The translations under genes were made by a program, and so were the position numbers. 64,000 nucleotides of DNA, from contig NZ_CP114205.1 of NCBI RefSeq assembly GCF_027497495.1, forward strand, positions 7,316,001 through 7,380,000, written 5' to 3'. Below are positions 49,459 through 58,895 of the stretch, piece after piece. The DNA comes from Streptomyces tubercidicus. GTDB taxonomy: Bacteria > Actinomycetota > Actinomycetes > Streptomycetales > Streptomycetaceae. The notes under the pieces were generated by a model. The model had not been told where the DNA came from, did not search any database, and saw nothing but the letters and a program-made list of their open reading frames with translations. The stretch's first letter is position 1. Each line of letters begins with the position of its first letter.

Positions 49459-50850
49459 TCAGTCGACCGGGCCGTTGAGGGGCAGCTCCCGGGCGACCTG
49501 GACGAGGGAGCGGTTCTGCTGTTCCTCGTAGAGGTCGAAGGGGTCCAGGACCTCGCGGTCGATGGCGCCGGAGAGCCATTCGCTGTCGTAGGCGATGCCC
49601 GTGGCGTCGTTGTTCCTGGATCCGTCGTCGGTGAGATTGGACTGGAAGATGCCGGCTGCGGAGCGCGGCAGGAAGTCCTCGTAGACGAGGGGCTCGGCAC
49701 GGACCCAGCCCTGGTCCAGCAACTCATCGAGGCGCGTGGGTGGGCGGCTGCCGTCAGCCGGCCGGTCGGGCACGACCTGATAGCGGAAGTACGCCAGCCC
49801 CTGGGCGCCGAGTTCCCGCTCGCTGCCGGGGACGCGCTCGGTCCACAGGGCGCGGGCGAGCGCGGTCCGGTCCGCATCAGGGGGGCAGGCCGCCTGTTCG
49901 TCGACGCGGGCGAGCAGCCGGTCATAGAGGTTCCTGCCGTCGCGGGTGAGGGCGATACCGCGGGCTTCGACCTCACCGAAGCGCACGCGCAGGGCCCCGC
50001 TGAGCACACTGCCGTCGGGGGTGCGCAGGGCACGGGGCTCGGCCAGTGCACGGAAGGACGTCTGCCGCAGCAGCAGATCGGGGCCGTCCCAGGCCGGTGG
50101 ACCCTGAATGGCGTCGATCATCTCGATGCCGCGCTCGGTCATACGCCGGTAGAGCTCGTCGATATCCAGCACGCGCGGGGTGAGGTGGTTGATATGGGTG
50201 CTGCGCACTCCGCCGATGTCCGCGGCGACGGCGGAGACCTTCTCCAAGGTCTCGTACCAGACCTTGTCGATCGGTTCGGCGGACAGCTCGAAGGCCCGCA
50301 CCGCGAGCTGGAGGAAGCGTTCGGCGTCGGCGTCGGTCAGTTCGGCGTCGCCGGCGGCCCGGTCGGCCAGGGCGAGCAGCTCGGGCGGGAACAGCTCGCG
50401 GCCGGCGAGGAAAGTCTCCAGGCGGGAACGCAGGTCGGCATCGAAGAAGCGGGGATCCGCGGGGGTGAGCATGGACGTGAAAACGCGGAACGGGTTGCGT
50501 GCCAGTTCTTCTTCCTCGACGGGACGGAACGCCGTCGACACGACGGGCACCGCGCTGGCGGCAGCTTCCCGCAGGTCGTAGAAGCCCACCGGGTGCATGC
50601 CCAGCGCTCCGAAGATGCGGGCGACCTGCCGCAGTTCACCGGGGGTGCCGACCCGAATGGCGCCGTGTCGTTCGGCGGTCACCCGGCCGATCGAGCCAAG
50701 GCGTTCGGCGTCGGCGCCGCGCGCCCGCAGCACGTCCTCGTTGACCTCGCGCGAGACGTCCACAAGCGTGGTGTAGGCAGGAACCTCCCGCCCGTACATA
50801 TCCGAGAGCCGGGCAGCGAAGGCCGCGCGCAACTGCCACTGACTGATCAT
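49459..50850 (-). CDS. 2-oxoadipate dioxygenase/decarboxylase-like protein (HglS/YdcJ family, DUF1338)
   Basis: A 463-residue protein matching the length of HglS, an Fe(II) enzyme of D-lysine catabolism that turns 2-oxoadipate into 2-hydroxyglutarate. VRSTHINHLTPR and ARHGAIRVGTPGEL-type segments carry the His and Arg residues of the family core. ATG 50850 has AAAGGACG eight bases upstream. Upstream ATG 50889 is an alternative. It follows the MHS transporter gene by 72 bp. Confidence 0.85.
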   Translation of the reverse strand: MISQWQLRAAFAARLSDMYGREVPAYTTLVDVSREVNEDVLRARGADAERLGSIGRVTAERHGAIRVGTPGELRQVARIFGALGMHPVGFYDLREAAASAVPVVSTAFRPVEEEELARNPFRVFTSMLTPADPRFFDADLRSRLETFLAGRELFPPELLALADRAAGDAELTDADAERFLQLAVRAFELSAEPIDKVWYETLEKVSAVAADIGGVRSTHINHLTPRVLDIDELYRRMTERGIEMIDAIQGPPAWDGPDLLLRQTSFRALAEPRALRTPDGSVLSGALRVRFGEVEARGIALTRDGRNLYDRLLARVDEQAACPPDADRTALARALWTERVPGSERELGAQGLAYFRYQVVPDRPADGSRPPTRLDELLDQGWVRAEPLVYEDFLPRSAAGIFQSNLTDDGSRNNDATGIAYDSEWLSGAIDREVLDPFDLYEEQQNRSLVQVARELPLNGPVD

Positions 50851-50922
50851 CGAAGGGACGTCCTTTCCATCGGGGGATGTGTTCACCATGGGCGGTCTCT
50901 CATTCCGGCCCCTCAGGTGTCT

Positions 50923-52284
50923 CTACTCCAGCGGCTTGGCACGTGACTCGGGAGACGTCCAGGCGACGAGGACTCCGACGAGGAGCAGCGCGATGGCGTA
51001 ACCCGTGAAGTAGCTCTGTGCGTTGTGGCCGGCAAGCCAGGTCTGCAGGTACGGGGTGGTGCCGCCGAACAGGGCCACGGCAATGGCGTACGGGACGCCG
51101 GTGCCGGTGGTGCGCACATGGGTCGGGAAGAGTTCGGCGAAGACGGCCGGGGCGATGGACGCGCACGTGGCGATGAAGATGAGCGCGATCGTGGTGGCGA
51201 TGCCGAGCGCCCACACCTCACCTGACTGAGCCAGCCATGTCAGGGGATAGGAGAGCACCGCCATGCCCACTCCGAAGAACAGCAGGTTGGGGCGACGCCC
51301 GATGCGGTCCGAGAGGATTCCGCACAGCGGCAGGGCCACGATGAAGACGATGAGTGCGGCGATCTCGGCGAGCAGGACTGCCGTCGGGTCGAGTTTCAGC
51401 ACGCTGATGGCGTAGGCGGGCGCGGCGGTGGTCCAGGAGTAGTAGGTGACAGTGAGGCCGGCCGTGAGGCCGATGACGCGTCCGGCAGCCGCGCGGTGCT
51501 GCCAGAACCCCCGCCATATCGAGGGGCGCTTGGCCCTCGGCTGCTCAGCGGAGGGCACCTTCTCGAAGGCGTGGGTCTCGGTCAGTTTGGTCCGAAGGAA
51601 CAGGGTGTAGATGCCGAACAGGCCGCCGAGGATGAACGGCACGCGCCAACCCCACGCAGCCATTCCCTCCGCGCCGTACACATTCGACAACCCGGCGCCG
51701 AGCAGCGTCGCCGTCAATATGCCGCACGCTCCGGAGACGTAGATGATGCTGGTCCAGCGACCGCGGCGCCGGAGCGGGGCCATCTCGGCGATATACGTCT
51801 GGGCCGAGGGCAGTTCGCCGCCGTGAGCCATGCCTTGAGCAAGCCGGGCCAGGAGCAGGCACACCGAGGCCGCCGCACCCACACTGGCGTAGGGAGGGGC
51901 GAGGCCGATCGCGAAGCTGCCTGCTGACTGCAGGGCGATGGAGGCCACCATGGCAAGGCGCCTGCCCTTGCGGTCCGCGATCCAGCCGAAGACGACAGCA
52001 CCGACCGGGCGCATAAAGAAACCGACGGCGAACAGGGCCAGCGTGGACAGCAGGGCCGACAGCTCGTCGTCCGGGTTGAAGAACTGCTTGGCGAAGAACG
52101 GCGCGAAGAGCCCGTAAACGTGCCAGTCGTACCACTCAAGGGCGTTGCCCATTCCGGTGCCGACGAGAGCCCGGCGTCGTGGGTGACGCGGGGATGCCGG
52201 GGTCTGGCCGTCGGGTTCGACCCGGGGCGCCGGACCGGCTGAGGACGGGTCGGACGCCGGGCGGGCGGAGGGTGTGGATCGCAT
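50923..52284 (-). CDS. MFS transporter, metabolite:H+ symporter (MHS) family
   Basis: A 453-residue, 12-helix carrier. GMGNALEWYDWHVYGLFAPFFAKQFF is the MHS signature (Glu-Trp-Tyr-Asp in helix 1), GWIADRKGRRLAM the first cytoplasmic loop motif and RLAQGMAHGGELPSAQTYI helix 4. MHS carriers import carboxylates such as ketoglutarate, shikimate or betaine. It probably brings in a substrate for the adjacent oxoacid and amidohydrolase enzymes. A hydrophilic N-terminal region of about 35 residues precedes helix 1. Confidence 0.9.
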   Translation of the reverse strand: MRSTPSARPASDPSSAGPAPRVEPDGQTPASPRHPRRRALVGTGMGNALEWYDWHVYGLFAPFFAKQFFNPDDELSALLSTLALFAVGFFMRPVGAVVFGWIADRKGRRLAMVASIALQSAGSFAIGLAPPYASVGAAASVCLLLARLAQGMAHGGELPSAQTYIAEMAPLRRRGRWTSIIYVSGACGILTATLLGAGLSNVYGAEGMAAWGWRVPFILGGLFGIYTLFLRTKLTETHAFEKVPSAEQPRAKRPSIWRGFWQHRAAAGRVIGLTAGLTVTYYSWTTAAPAYAISVLKLDPTAVLLAEIAALIVFIVALPLCGILSDRIGRRPNLLFFGVGMAVLSYPLTWLAQSGEVWALGIATTIALIFIATCASIAPAVFAELFPTHVRTTGTGVPYAIAVALFGGTTPYLQTWLAGHNAQSYFTGYAIALLLVGVLVAWTSPESRAKPLE

Positions 52285-52355
52285 GAAACCTCCAACGTGA
52301 GGGGGCCGGGGTCAAGTAGGCGAGGGGCGAGGTCAAGAACGTGAGGGAGAAGGCT

Positions 52356-53582
52356 TCAAGACGGCGATATGACGGTGCGGTCCGCGGTCGAGCCGAGCGC
52401 GAGGCGGCGGGCCGCGAGGTCGGCGTACAGGGCGGCGCCGTCACCGAGCACGCCTTCGTCGAACTCGGCATAGGAGGAATGGTTGTTACTCACCGCTTCG
52501 GGGTCTGCGCCGGCCGGCGCAGCACCGAGCATCACCAGGCTCCCGGGCACTTCATTGAGGACGCGGGAGAAGTCCTCAGCCCCCGTGAGAGGGTGCGGCA
52601 GCGGCCGGAAGCGATGCTCGCCGAAGCCCTCGTTCACGGTGTCTTCGACGAAGGCGGTCTCCTGCGCATCATTGACGGTGACCGGGTACCGCTTGGTGAA
52701 TTCCACCTTCGCGCGCAGCCCGTGAGCGGCAGCGATCTGTCGGACGAGGTGCACCACCGCGTCCTTCATTCTGCTCTGCGCCTTGTCGGAGAAGGTGCGT
52801 ACGGTGCCCTCGAAGCGGGCCGTTTCGGGGATGACGTTGCGGCGGGTGCCCGCATGGAAGGAGCCGACGGTCAGGACGACCGGATCGAAGGGGTCACAGC
52901 TCCGGGTCACCATCGTCTGCAAGGCGGTGACGATTTCGCATGCCGCCGGCACCGGGTCCTTTGCACGGTGCGGCGCCGAGGAATGCCCGCCGACACCGGT
53001 GATAGTCACGTCCACATCGTTGGTCGCCGCCATGGTCGGGCCGCTGCGGGCCATAAAGGTTCCGTGCCGGAACCCGGTGGTGAACACGTGCAGGGCGTAC
53101 GCGGCGACCGGCCGGGGCCCCGCGGCGTCGAGAACACCTTCGGCCAGCATCGCCCCGGCCCCGTCCCATCCCTCCTCGCCGGGTTGGAACATCAGCACCA
53201 CATCGCCGGCGAGGTCGTGCCGGCGGCCGGCGAGGAGATGAGCGGCGCCGATCAGCATGGTGGTGTGCAGATCATGGCCACAGGCGTGCATCACGCCCTC
53301 TGTCGTGGAGGCGAAGGACAGACCGGTGCGCTCGGCCACCGGCAGAGCATCCATATCGGCACGGAGCAGTACGGCCGGTCCCGGCCGCGCGCCACGCAGC
53401 ACGGCGGTGACGGAGGACAACCGGCTGCCGGTGGAGATCTCCAGACCCAGGCCGTCCAATGACGCCAACACCTTCTCCTGACTGCGGGGGAGCGACAGCC
53501 CGACCTCGGGTTCCGAGTGCAAGCTTCGGCGCACCCTCACCAAATGGTCGCGCATTGCAACTGCTTCATCGCTGAACGTCAT
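52356..53582 (-). CDS. M20D-family amidohydrolase (N-acyl amino acid/hippurate hydrolase type)
   Basis: A 408-residue metallo-amidohydrolase: RRSLHSEPEVGLSLP at the start, the metal ligands in HACGHDLHTTML and FQPGEEGWDGAG, the dimerisation domain around VDVTITGVGGHSSAPHRAKDP, and the terminal NNHSSYAEFDEG. It removes acyl groups from amino acids or related amides. It is divergent from the Lrp-type regulator gene, which probably controls it. Confidence 0.9.
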   Translation of the reverse strand: MTFSDEAVAMRDHLVRVRRSLHSEPEVGLSLPRSQEKVLASLDGLGLEISTGSRLSSVTAVLRGARPGPAVLLRADMDALPVAERTGLSFASTTEGVMHACGHDLHTTMLIGAAHLLAGRRHDLAGDVVLMFQPGEEGWDGAGAMLAEGVLDAAGPRPVAAYALHVFTTGFRHGTFMARSGPTMAATNDVDVTITGVGGHSSAPHRAKDPVPAACEIVTALQTMVTRSCDPFDPVVLTVGSFHAGTRRNVIPETARFEGTVRTFSDKAQSRMKDAVVHLVRQIAAAHGLRAKVEFTKRYPVTVNDAQETAFVEDTVNEGFGEHRFRPLPHPLTGAEDFSRVLNEVPGSLVMLGAAPAGADPEAVSNNHSSYAEFDEGVLGDGAALYADLAARRLALGSTADRTVISPS

Positions 53583-53587
53583 GATAG

Positions 53588-53602
53588 GTGGAGCACCTCC
53601 AC
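53588..53602. promoter_or_regulatory. Short inverted repeat just upstream of the M20 start
   Basis: GTGGAG and CTCCAC arms with a three-base spacer lie 6-20 bp before the M20 start codon and include its GGAGGTG-like ribosome binding region. It could be an operator for the divergent Lrp regulator or an RNA hairpin hiding the ribosome binding site. Confidence 0.4.
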
Positions 53603-53705
53603 AGGGCCCTTGAGCTGGGATGTGATGCAGCGGGGTATCCCCAGAGTGGTCAGGTGCGCTTCACTGGCTCGCACATCGATGGAAAAAATCACGAGGCGAT
53701 GTCCT

Positions 53706-54752
53706 ATGCGTGATTCGTTCACCCTGGATGAGATCGATCTGGCCGTGATCAACGTGATGCAGATCGCGCCGAGGGCGACGTGGAAGGAGGTGGGCAAGGT
53801 CCTCGGGATCAGCGCGGCCACCGCGGCCCGGCGCTGGGCCGCCCTGACCACGCACGGAATAGCCTGGGTCACCGCCTACCCGAGTCTGTCCGTCTGGAGC
53901 GAGCGGCACTTCCTGGCATTCATCGAAGTCGACTGCGAGCCCAGCGACCGTGGGTGCGTGGTGGACGCACTCGTCGAAGTGCCACAGGTCGTCTCGATTT
54001 CACAAGTGGCCAGCGGCCGCGACCTGTTTCTCACCCTCCTCGTCCCCGACCTGCAGTCGCTGTCCCGGTTCACCCTCGACCACATCAGCCAGCTGCCCGG
54101 GGTACGTGGCACCCGCACCTACACGGCAACGCACTTCTACAGCGAGGGAAGCAAATGGCGACTGCGAGCCCTGTCGCCCGCCCAGCGGGGCCACTTGACG
54201 CGGTACGCCCCGTCCACCCCCGCATCTGCCGGGGGATTCCCTGACGCCTGCCGTGACCTGCTGCTGCACCTCAGCGCCGACGGCCGACGAACGATCGCCG
54301 AACTCGCGGAACTCACCGCGACCAGCGTCGCCACCACCCGCCGCCGCTTGGAACGACTGATACGAGACGGCCTGGTGTCCCTGCGCTGCGACATCTCCGA
54401 CAGCATCAGCGGCTGGCCGGTCTGCGCCCACCTGTGGGCCCGAGTTCCTCCCAACGACCTCGATCGCATCGCCCAGACCCTGCTCACGCTGCCGGAAATC
54501 CGCATGTGTGCCGCCATCACCGGAACCGACAATCTGCTGGTCGTCGTCTGGCTCCGCTCCCTCGCGGACAGCCAGCGCCTGGAGAGCAGACTCGCCGAGC
54601 GCTACCCCACCCTCACCCTCACCGAACGCGCCATCGTCATGCGCACCACCAAACGCATGGGCCACATCCTCGACACCGCCGGCCGCACCACCCACACCAT
54701 CCCCGTCAACCCCTGGGCAGAGCTGCCGTCGGAGCCGGGCGGGGGCGGCTGA
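53706..54752 (+). CDS. Lrp/AsnC-family regulator with duplicated DNA-binding and ligand domains
   Basis: A 348-residue protein made of two AsnC-like units. Unit 1 has a helix-turn-helix (LDEIDLAVINVMQIAPRATWKEVGKVLGISAATAARR) and a RAM-like domain (residues about 75-145). Unit 2 starts at about residue 185 with LHLSADGRRTIAELAELTATSVATTRRRLERL and its own ligand domain. Double Lrp proteins of this size are common in Streptomyces. It is divergent from the amidohydrolase/transporter/dioxygenase genes and so a likely local regulator. Confidence 0.85.
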   Translation: MRDSFTLDEIDLAVINVMQIAPRATWKEVGKVLGISAATAARRWAALTTHGIAWVTAYPSLSVWSERHFLAFIEVDCEPSDRGCVVDALVEVPQVVSISQVASGRDLFLTLLVPDLQSLSRFTLDHISQLPGVRGTRTYTATHFYSEGSKWRLRALSPAQRGHLTRYAPSTPASAGGFPDACRDLLLHLSADGRRTIAELAELTATSVATTRRRLERLIRDGLVSLRCDISDSISGWPVCAHLWARVPPNDLDRIAQTLLTLPEIRMCAAITGTDNLLVVVWLRSLADSQRLESRLAERYPTLTLTERAIVMRTTKRMGHILDTAGRTTHTIPVNPWAELPSEPGGGG

Positions 54753-54853
54753 CGGCGCCGGCGCTGAAATCGGCGAAGATGCCCAGGCCGCAGCCGCCTG
54801 CCCACCCCGTCCCGCTGCGTCATCACCCCTGCGCGCTTTGTAAGGTTCATTTC

Positions 54854-56056
54854 ATGGCGATGTGGAACCCACCGGCGGCTGCGGCTCAGTCGCCACCTTC
54901 AGCGGCCTGGCAAGCGCCGACCGAGATCGAGCGAAAGCTGTACGAGGCGAAAGCGCGCGGTGACTGGGTCGGATACTTCGATGTGCTCGCCGATTGCGAC
55001 CTCTTCGTCTCGATGCCCCGACGGGACGCCGACGGGCATGACACAGGTCCGCCGCTGTCCTATTGGAGCCCAGTCGTGGGGCAGTGGTGCGAAGTTGTCC
55101 AGACGGAAGGCGTTCTGCCGGCCCCGGTGCCCGATCCGGTGTTCGGCCTCCTTTCCCTGGGTGACTTCGCCGAATCGTGGGGCAATGACGAGCGGTGGCT
55201 GGCAGTCAACCCGGGCACTCCGTATGAGGCGTATTTCCCGCCCAACCCGGGGCTGTGGAAGGCACATGCCGACCGGGCGAAGGGGTCGGATGTGCAGCGT
55301 GGCACCCTGCGAACCCTGCGGGTGGGGGCCCCGCTCCAGGGGCCCGTCGCCCACGGGCTCGGGTGCGGGGCGCTGATGAACGTCACCAACGGAGCCCTGT
55401 GGAACGCCATGGGAACCCACGGAAACGGCTACTTCCTGGAGCGCCACAGCCTGGAACGGTGGTGGGGCGTGACCGACCGAAGCAGCTGGCGAAACGCGCT
55501 GGACGGCCTCCTCAAAGGCAGGGGTGTCAGGGGCCCGTGGGAGTTCGTACTGGAGGTCCGGGCCGCCCTGTCCCAGCAGTTCGGCGGCCAGGTCGATCCG
55601 GCACTGTGGCGGGAGACGGCTGAGAAGGCGTTGCTCCACAGCGCCGCAGAAAGTGGCGGTACGGTCTCCGACGCCCAGGTCGCCGGGGTGAAGCAGCTGA
55701 TCGGCCGCATTACGCGCTACGAAGGCCGCTTTCGCGCGGACGGCATCCTTGCCGCCAACAGTCGTGTGCGGTCCGCGCTGGCGTGGGATTACGGACGGGC
55801 TTCCTGCATGGCCCGCTGGGGAATCGGAGCCCGCTTCACGGATATTCCGGAGGCCGAAGAGGCGGTAATGCAGGTCTGCCGTCTGAGCCAGATGACGTAC
55901 AACTCCTGGGAAGAGTTCGCCGCTGGCTACATCCTGGGCCGCTGCCTGCACTTCGACGACGAGCAATTCGGGCACTGGTACACGGAAATGCTCCACGCCC
56001 ATCGAGTGCTGGCCACCCACGCCGAAAGCCCCTGGCGCACCGTCTCCTGGGTATGA
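54854..56056 (+). CDS. DUF1266 domain protein
   Basis: A 400-residue soluble protein. The C-terminal 200 residues (WWGVTDRSSWRNAL..., YDYGRASCMARWG-like stretch, a Trp-rich EFAAGYILGR and a final W-E-x-V-like end) follow the DUF1266 pattern found in many Streptomyces and enterobacterial proteins, often linked to contact-dependent or secretion loci. Function unknown. TAAGGT seven bases before ATG 54854 suggests a leaderless mRNA. Confidence 0.75.
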   Translation: MAMWNPPAAAAQSPPSAAWQAPTEIERKLYEAKARGDWVGYFDVLADCDLFVSMPRRDADGHDTGPPLSYWSPVVGQWCEVVQTEGVLPAPVPDPVFGLLSLGDFAESWGNDERWLAVNPGTPYEAYFPPNPGLWKAHADRAKGSDVQRGTLRTLRVGAPLQGPVAHGLGCGALMNVTNGALWNAMGTHGNGYFLERHSLERWWGVTDRSSWRNALDGLLKGRGVRGPWEFVLEVRAALSQQFGGQVDPALWRETAEKALLHSAAESGGTVSDAQVAGVKQLIGRITRYEGRFRADGILAANSRVRSALAWDYGRASCMARWGIGARFTDIPEAEEAVMQVCRLSQMTYNSWEEFAAGYILGRCLHFDDEQFGHWYTEMLHAHRVLATHAESPWRTVSWV

Positions 56057-56188
56057 CACGTCGATGGCAGCGACGGCCGACCCCGCCATCCCCCGCTCCG
56101 CCCGCGGATGAGCAACTCCGGGGCGGCCACTCGGTAACGGCCTCCGCTGGGCCGCCGGGGCCGGGCGGCGGTGCCCATCACTCCGACC

Positions 56189-56929
56189 TCAGGTTGGCTT
56201 GCGCCACACGGAGATGTGCTTCGCGGAGTCCTGGGTGAACGGCGCCCCGTCCCAGTCCGCGACACGGCGTTCCAGCTCCAGCCCGGCGATCCGTGCCATC
56301 AGGTCGAGCTCTGCCGGCCAGACGTACCGGTGCCGGGAGGCGTCGCGGCGGTATCGGCCGTCCTCGCCGTCGCGGGTGAAGTGATGCGAGACGAGAATCT
56401 GCTCGACCAGGTCGAAGGTGTCGAAGCCGAGATGCTGCTCGGAGACGTCGAACGGCACCGCGACCTGACCGGGCGGCAGGAACTGCAGCGGGGGCACGCC
56501 CAGTTCGATGACGAAGCGGCCGCCGGGCCCCAGATGACGTGCCGCGTTGCGGAAGCACTCGACCTGCTCGTCCTGCGTGAGCAGGTTCGTGATGGTGTTG
56601 TAGACGAGATAGACCAGGGTGAACTCGCCAGGGACGACGGTCGTGGCCATGTCCCCGATGGCAACCGGTAGCGTCTCCTCGTCGACCTTGCGCCGCAGGA
56701 CAGCTGCCATGTGCTCGGACAGTTCGATGCCGGCTACCGGCACGCCGCGTTCCCGGAGCGGGACGCCCACCCGTCCGGTTCCGATGGCGAACTCCAGCGC
56801 CCGGCCGTCGCCGGCGAGTTCGGCGAGGAAGGCGAGAGTCGGTCCGAGAACGGCGGCCGAGGACAGCGCGGTCTCCTCGGCGTCGTAGCGGTCGGCGGTC
56901 GCACGGTTCCACAGCTCACTGCTCGTCAT
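56189..56929 (-). CDS. Class I SAM-dependent methyltransferase
   Basis: A 246-residue methyltransferase: LEFAIGTGRVGVPL (motif I), VAGIELSEHM (acidic end of strand 2), IGDMATT and LVYLVYNTITNLL (strand 4). The start motif LWNRATADRYD is typical of small actinobacterial methyltransferases of unknown substrate. ATG 56929 is chosen as the family start. The neighbours give no hint to the substrate. Confidence 0.85.
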   Translation of the reverse strand: MTSSELWNRATADRYDAEETALSSAAVLGPTLAFLAELAGDGRALEFAIGTGRVGVPLRERGVPVAGIELSEHMAAVLRRKVDEETLPVAIGDMATTVVPGEFTLVYLVYNTITNLLTQDEQVECFRNAARHLGPGGRFVIELGVPPLQFLPPGQVAVPFDVSEQHLGFDTFDLVEQILVSHHFTRDGEDGRYRRDASRHRYVWPAELDLMARIAGLELERRVADWDGAPFTQDSAKHISVWRKPT

Positions 56930-57051
56930 GGGCAGCCACTGTGCCGGGTGGCGAGCGTCGCTGTCGACGCATATAAACAGTGAGCTCGATCGGATCACGA
57001 CCGCGAGACGGTCAAGGTCCGCGGAACAGACCCGAACCAGGAGCAGAACGC

Positions 57052-57585
57052 GTGAAGTCGGATGTCCCTCTTCCCTTGGCCAAGTGTGCCTTTGACGATC
57101 CCGCCACGCGGCGCGCCTATCAGCGGGATCGGCGCAAGACGCTCATCAACCTCCTGGTCAGGCTGGGGGTGTGGGTGGCCCTGCTGATCGTGGCGAAGTG
57201 TGTGGAGAGCGATGAGCAGCTCATAGAGGGCCTTGCCGCGTTTCTGCTGATCCCCATGGCACTCCTGCTGATCGGGCCGTCCGTGAGGCTGCTGTGGCTG
57301 TACTCACTCAAGAACATCGTGCTCGTTTCGCGTCCCTGGCAGCGCTGCGAAGTGATCCGCAGGCGGGATACCAAGGTGGCCAAGGGATTCGCCGTAGAAA
57401 TCAGGCTCGTCGACGAGGAGGACGAGCTGTCCAAGTCGCCAGTGATGGGTGCCTTCACGGGGCACTTGCACAACAGGTGGCCGAAGAAGCTGGAGGAGGG
57501 CACTTGGTTCGCGGGCACTCACGAGCTCGGTGGCGTCATCGCGCGGCCGGGTGGACAGCTGCTGATGAGGGTGGTCCGCCGCTAG
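57052..57585 (+). CDS. Hypothetical membrane protein
   Basis: A 177-residue protein with two transmembrane helices near residues 32-50 and 58-85 and a C-terminal cytoplasmic beta-rich domain (VIRRRDTKVAKGFAVEIRLV). Start GTG 57052 has AGGAGC eight bases upstream. The coding region is slightly less G+C-rich than average. No family assigned. Convergent with the AraC gene across a strong hairpin. Confidence 0.7.
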   Translation: MKSDVPLPLAKCAFDDPATRRAYQRDRRKTLINLLVRLGVWVALLIVAKCVESDEQLIEGLAAFLLIPMALLLIGPSVRLLWLYSLKNIVLVSRPWQRCEVIRRRDTKVAKGFAVEIRLVDEEDELSKSPVMGAFTGHLHNRWPKKLEEGTWFAGTHELGGVIARPGGQLLMRVVRR

Positions 57586-57688
57586 CGAATTCGGCGGAGC
57601 GACGCCGCACCGGGTGGACGGCTGCCTTGCGGCCACCGGCCTGAACCATGGACAACTGCCCATGTGTGACGGAGCCCTTTGTATGACC

Positions 57689-57727
57689 GAGCCCTTCGGC
57701 CGGCCCCGAAGACCGGCCGAAGGGCTC
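57689..57727. terminator. Perfect 15-bp stem bidirectional terminator
   Basis: Arms 57689-57703 and 57713-57727 (GAGCCCTTCGGCCGG and its exact complement) enclose a nine-base loop. It lies between the ends of two convergent genes (57585 and 57760), so it can stop transcription from both sides. Confidence 0.85.
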
Positions 57728-57759
57728 GCACCGGCCCACCCCGGGGCTCGGTGCATGGT

Positions 57760-58626
57760 TCAGCTGTGCTCGGGCTCCACCGGGAGCCAGAGTTCCGCGT
57801 CGGCCTCGGTCTTGTCCGGCGACAGCCGGGTGCGCAGGATCTCAGGGCCCGAGCGGCTGCGGTACGGGTTCGACGGGAACCATTCGGTGAACACGTCCCG
57901 CCACAGCTCCTGGATGGCCCGCGGCACCGGCGCGGAGGCGGTGAAGACCGCCCAGGTGCCGGCCGGGACGGCCAGAGCGGTCGCGCCCTCCGGGGCGGCC
58001 GCAGACGTGATCACGCCATGGTAGTAGTCGAGTTCGGTACCTTCGGCCCGGCTGGGGTCGAGGTCGTCGCAGACCGCGACGATGCCCTGGGGCTCCTGGT
58101 CCGAGAGCTCCTCCAGACGCTCCAGTGTCTGCGGGGTGATCCCGCGGACGAAGTCCATGATCGCCTGATTCGGCCCGGTGTGCACCAGGGGTACCCGGGT
58201 CTTGAGCCCGGCGACGGTGAAGGCCGGCTTGTCCACGACGCGGTAACGCATAGTGCTGCTCCCTTCGATGGTGAGACGGAAGGCCATCCGGGACTGGGAG
58301 CTGAGCGCGGCGCCGGTACGCCGGGCCTCGCCCGGCCCGATGCCGTGCATGGCACGGAACGCCCGCGCGAACGCCTCGCCCGAGCCGTAGCCATAGCGCA
58401 CCGCGATCTCCAGCAACGTCGCACGCCCCGCAAGTACTTCGGCGCCCGCAAGGGTGAGCCGACGGCGCCGGACGTACTCCGACAGCGGTATGCCCGCCAG
58501 TGCGGAGAACATCCGGCGCAGGTGATACTCCGAGGTGGCCGCGATGCGCGCCAGCTCGTCCACCTCGATTGCCTGGTCGAGATGGCGCTCGATGTGCTCC
58601 ATGGCCTGGTTCAGCCGCTCCAGCAT
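57760..58626 (-). CDS. AraC-family regulator with GyrI-like effector domain
   Basis: A 288-residue regulator. Residues 1-105 are the double helix-turn-helix AraC domain (MEHIERHLDQAIEVDELARI, then EIAVRYGYGSGEAFARAFR). Residues about 125-288 are a GyrI-like (SOUL/BmrR-like) ligand-binding domain ending in the family's acidic LWLPVE. Such regulators (Rob/SoxS-like layout reversed) respond to hydrophobic or drug-like molecules. No obvious target gene is adjacent. Confidence 0.9.
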   Translation of the reverse strand: MLERLNQAMEHIERHLDQAIEVDELARIAATSEYHLRRMFSALAGIPLSEYVRRRRLTLAGAEVLAGRATLLEIAVRYGYGSGEAFARAFRAMHGIGPGEARRTGAALSSQSRMAFRLTIEGSSTMRYRVVDKPAFTVAGLKTRVPLVHTGPNQAIMDFVRGITPQTLERLEELSDQEPQGIVAVCDDLDPSRAEGTELDYYHGVITSAAAPEGATALAVPAGTWAVFTASAPVPRAIQELWRDVFTEWFPSNPYRSRSGPEILRTRLSPDKTEADAELWLPVEPEHS

Positions 58627-58895
58627 GCCCCGTCTCCTTCCTCTTGACGATCACCACGCTAGGCAGCGCCCACCATGCCGGACCCGACATCCTGTGCCCG
58701 ATCAAGTCGGGTGCGCGCGGCGGCCCGGTGCCCAGCGCGCGGACACGCCACGCTCAGGCTGGCGCGGTGCCTGGCCTGCGGTCATCCTCCGGTCGCACTG
58801 CGTTCTCGGACCTAACGCACAGGCGGGCGGCATCGCATGACGGCGTCAGAGGGCCGCGGAGGCGGTGAGTTCGATGGAGGCGTTCAGGGCTCGGC

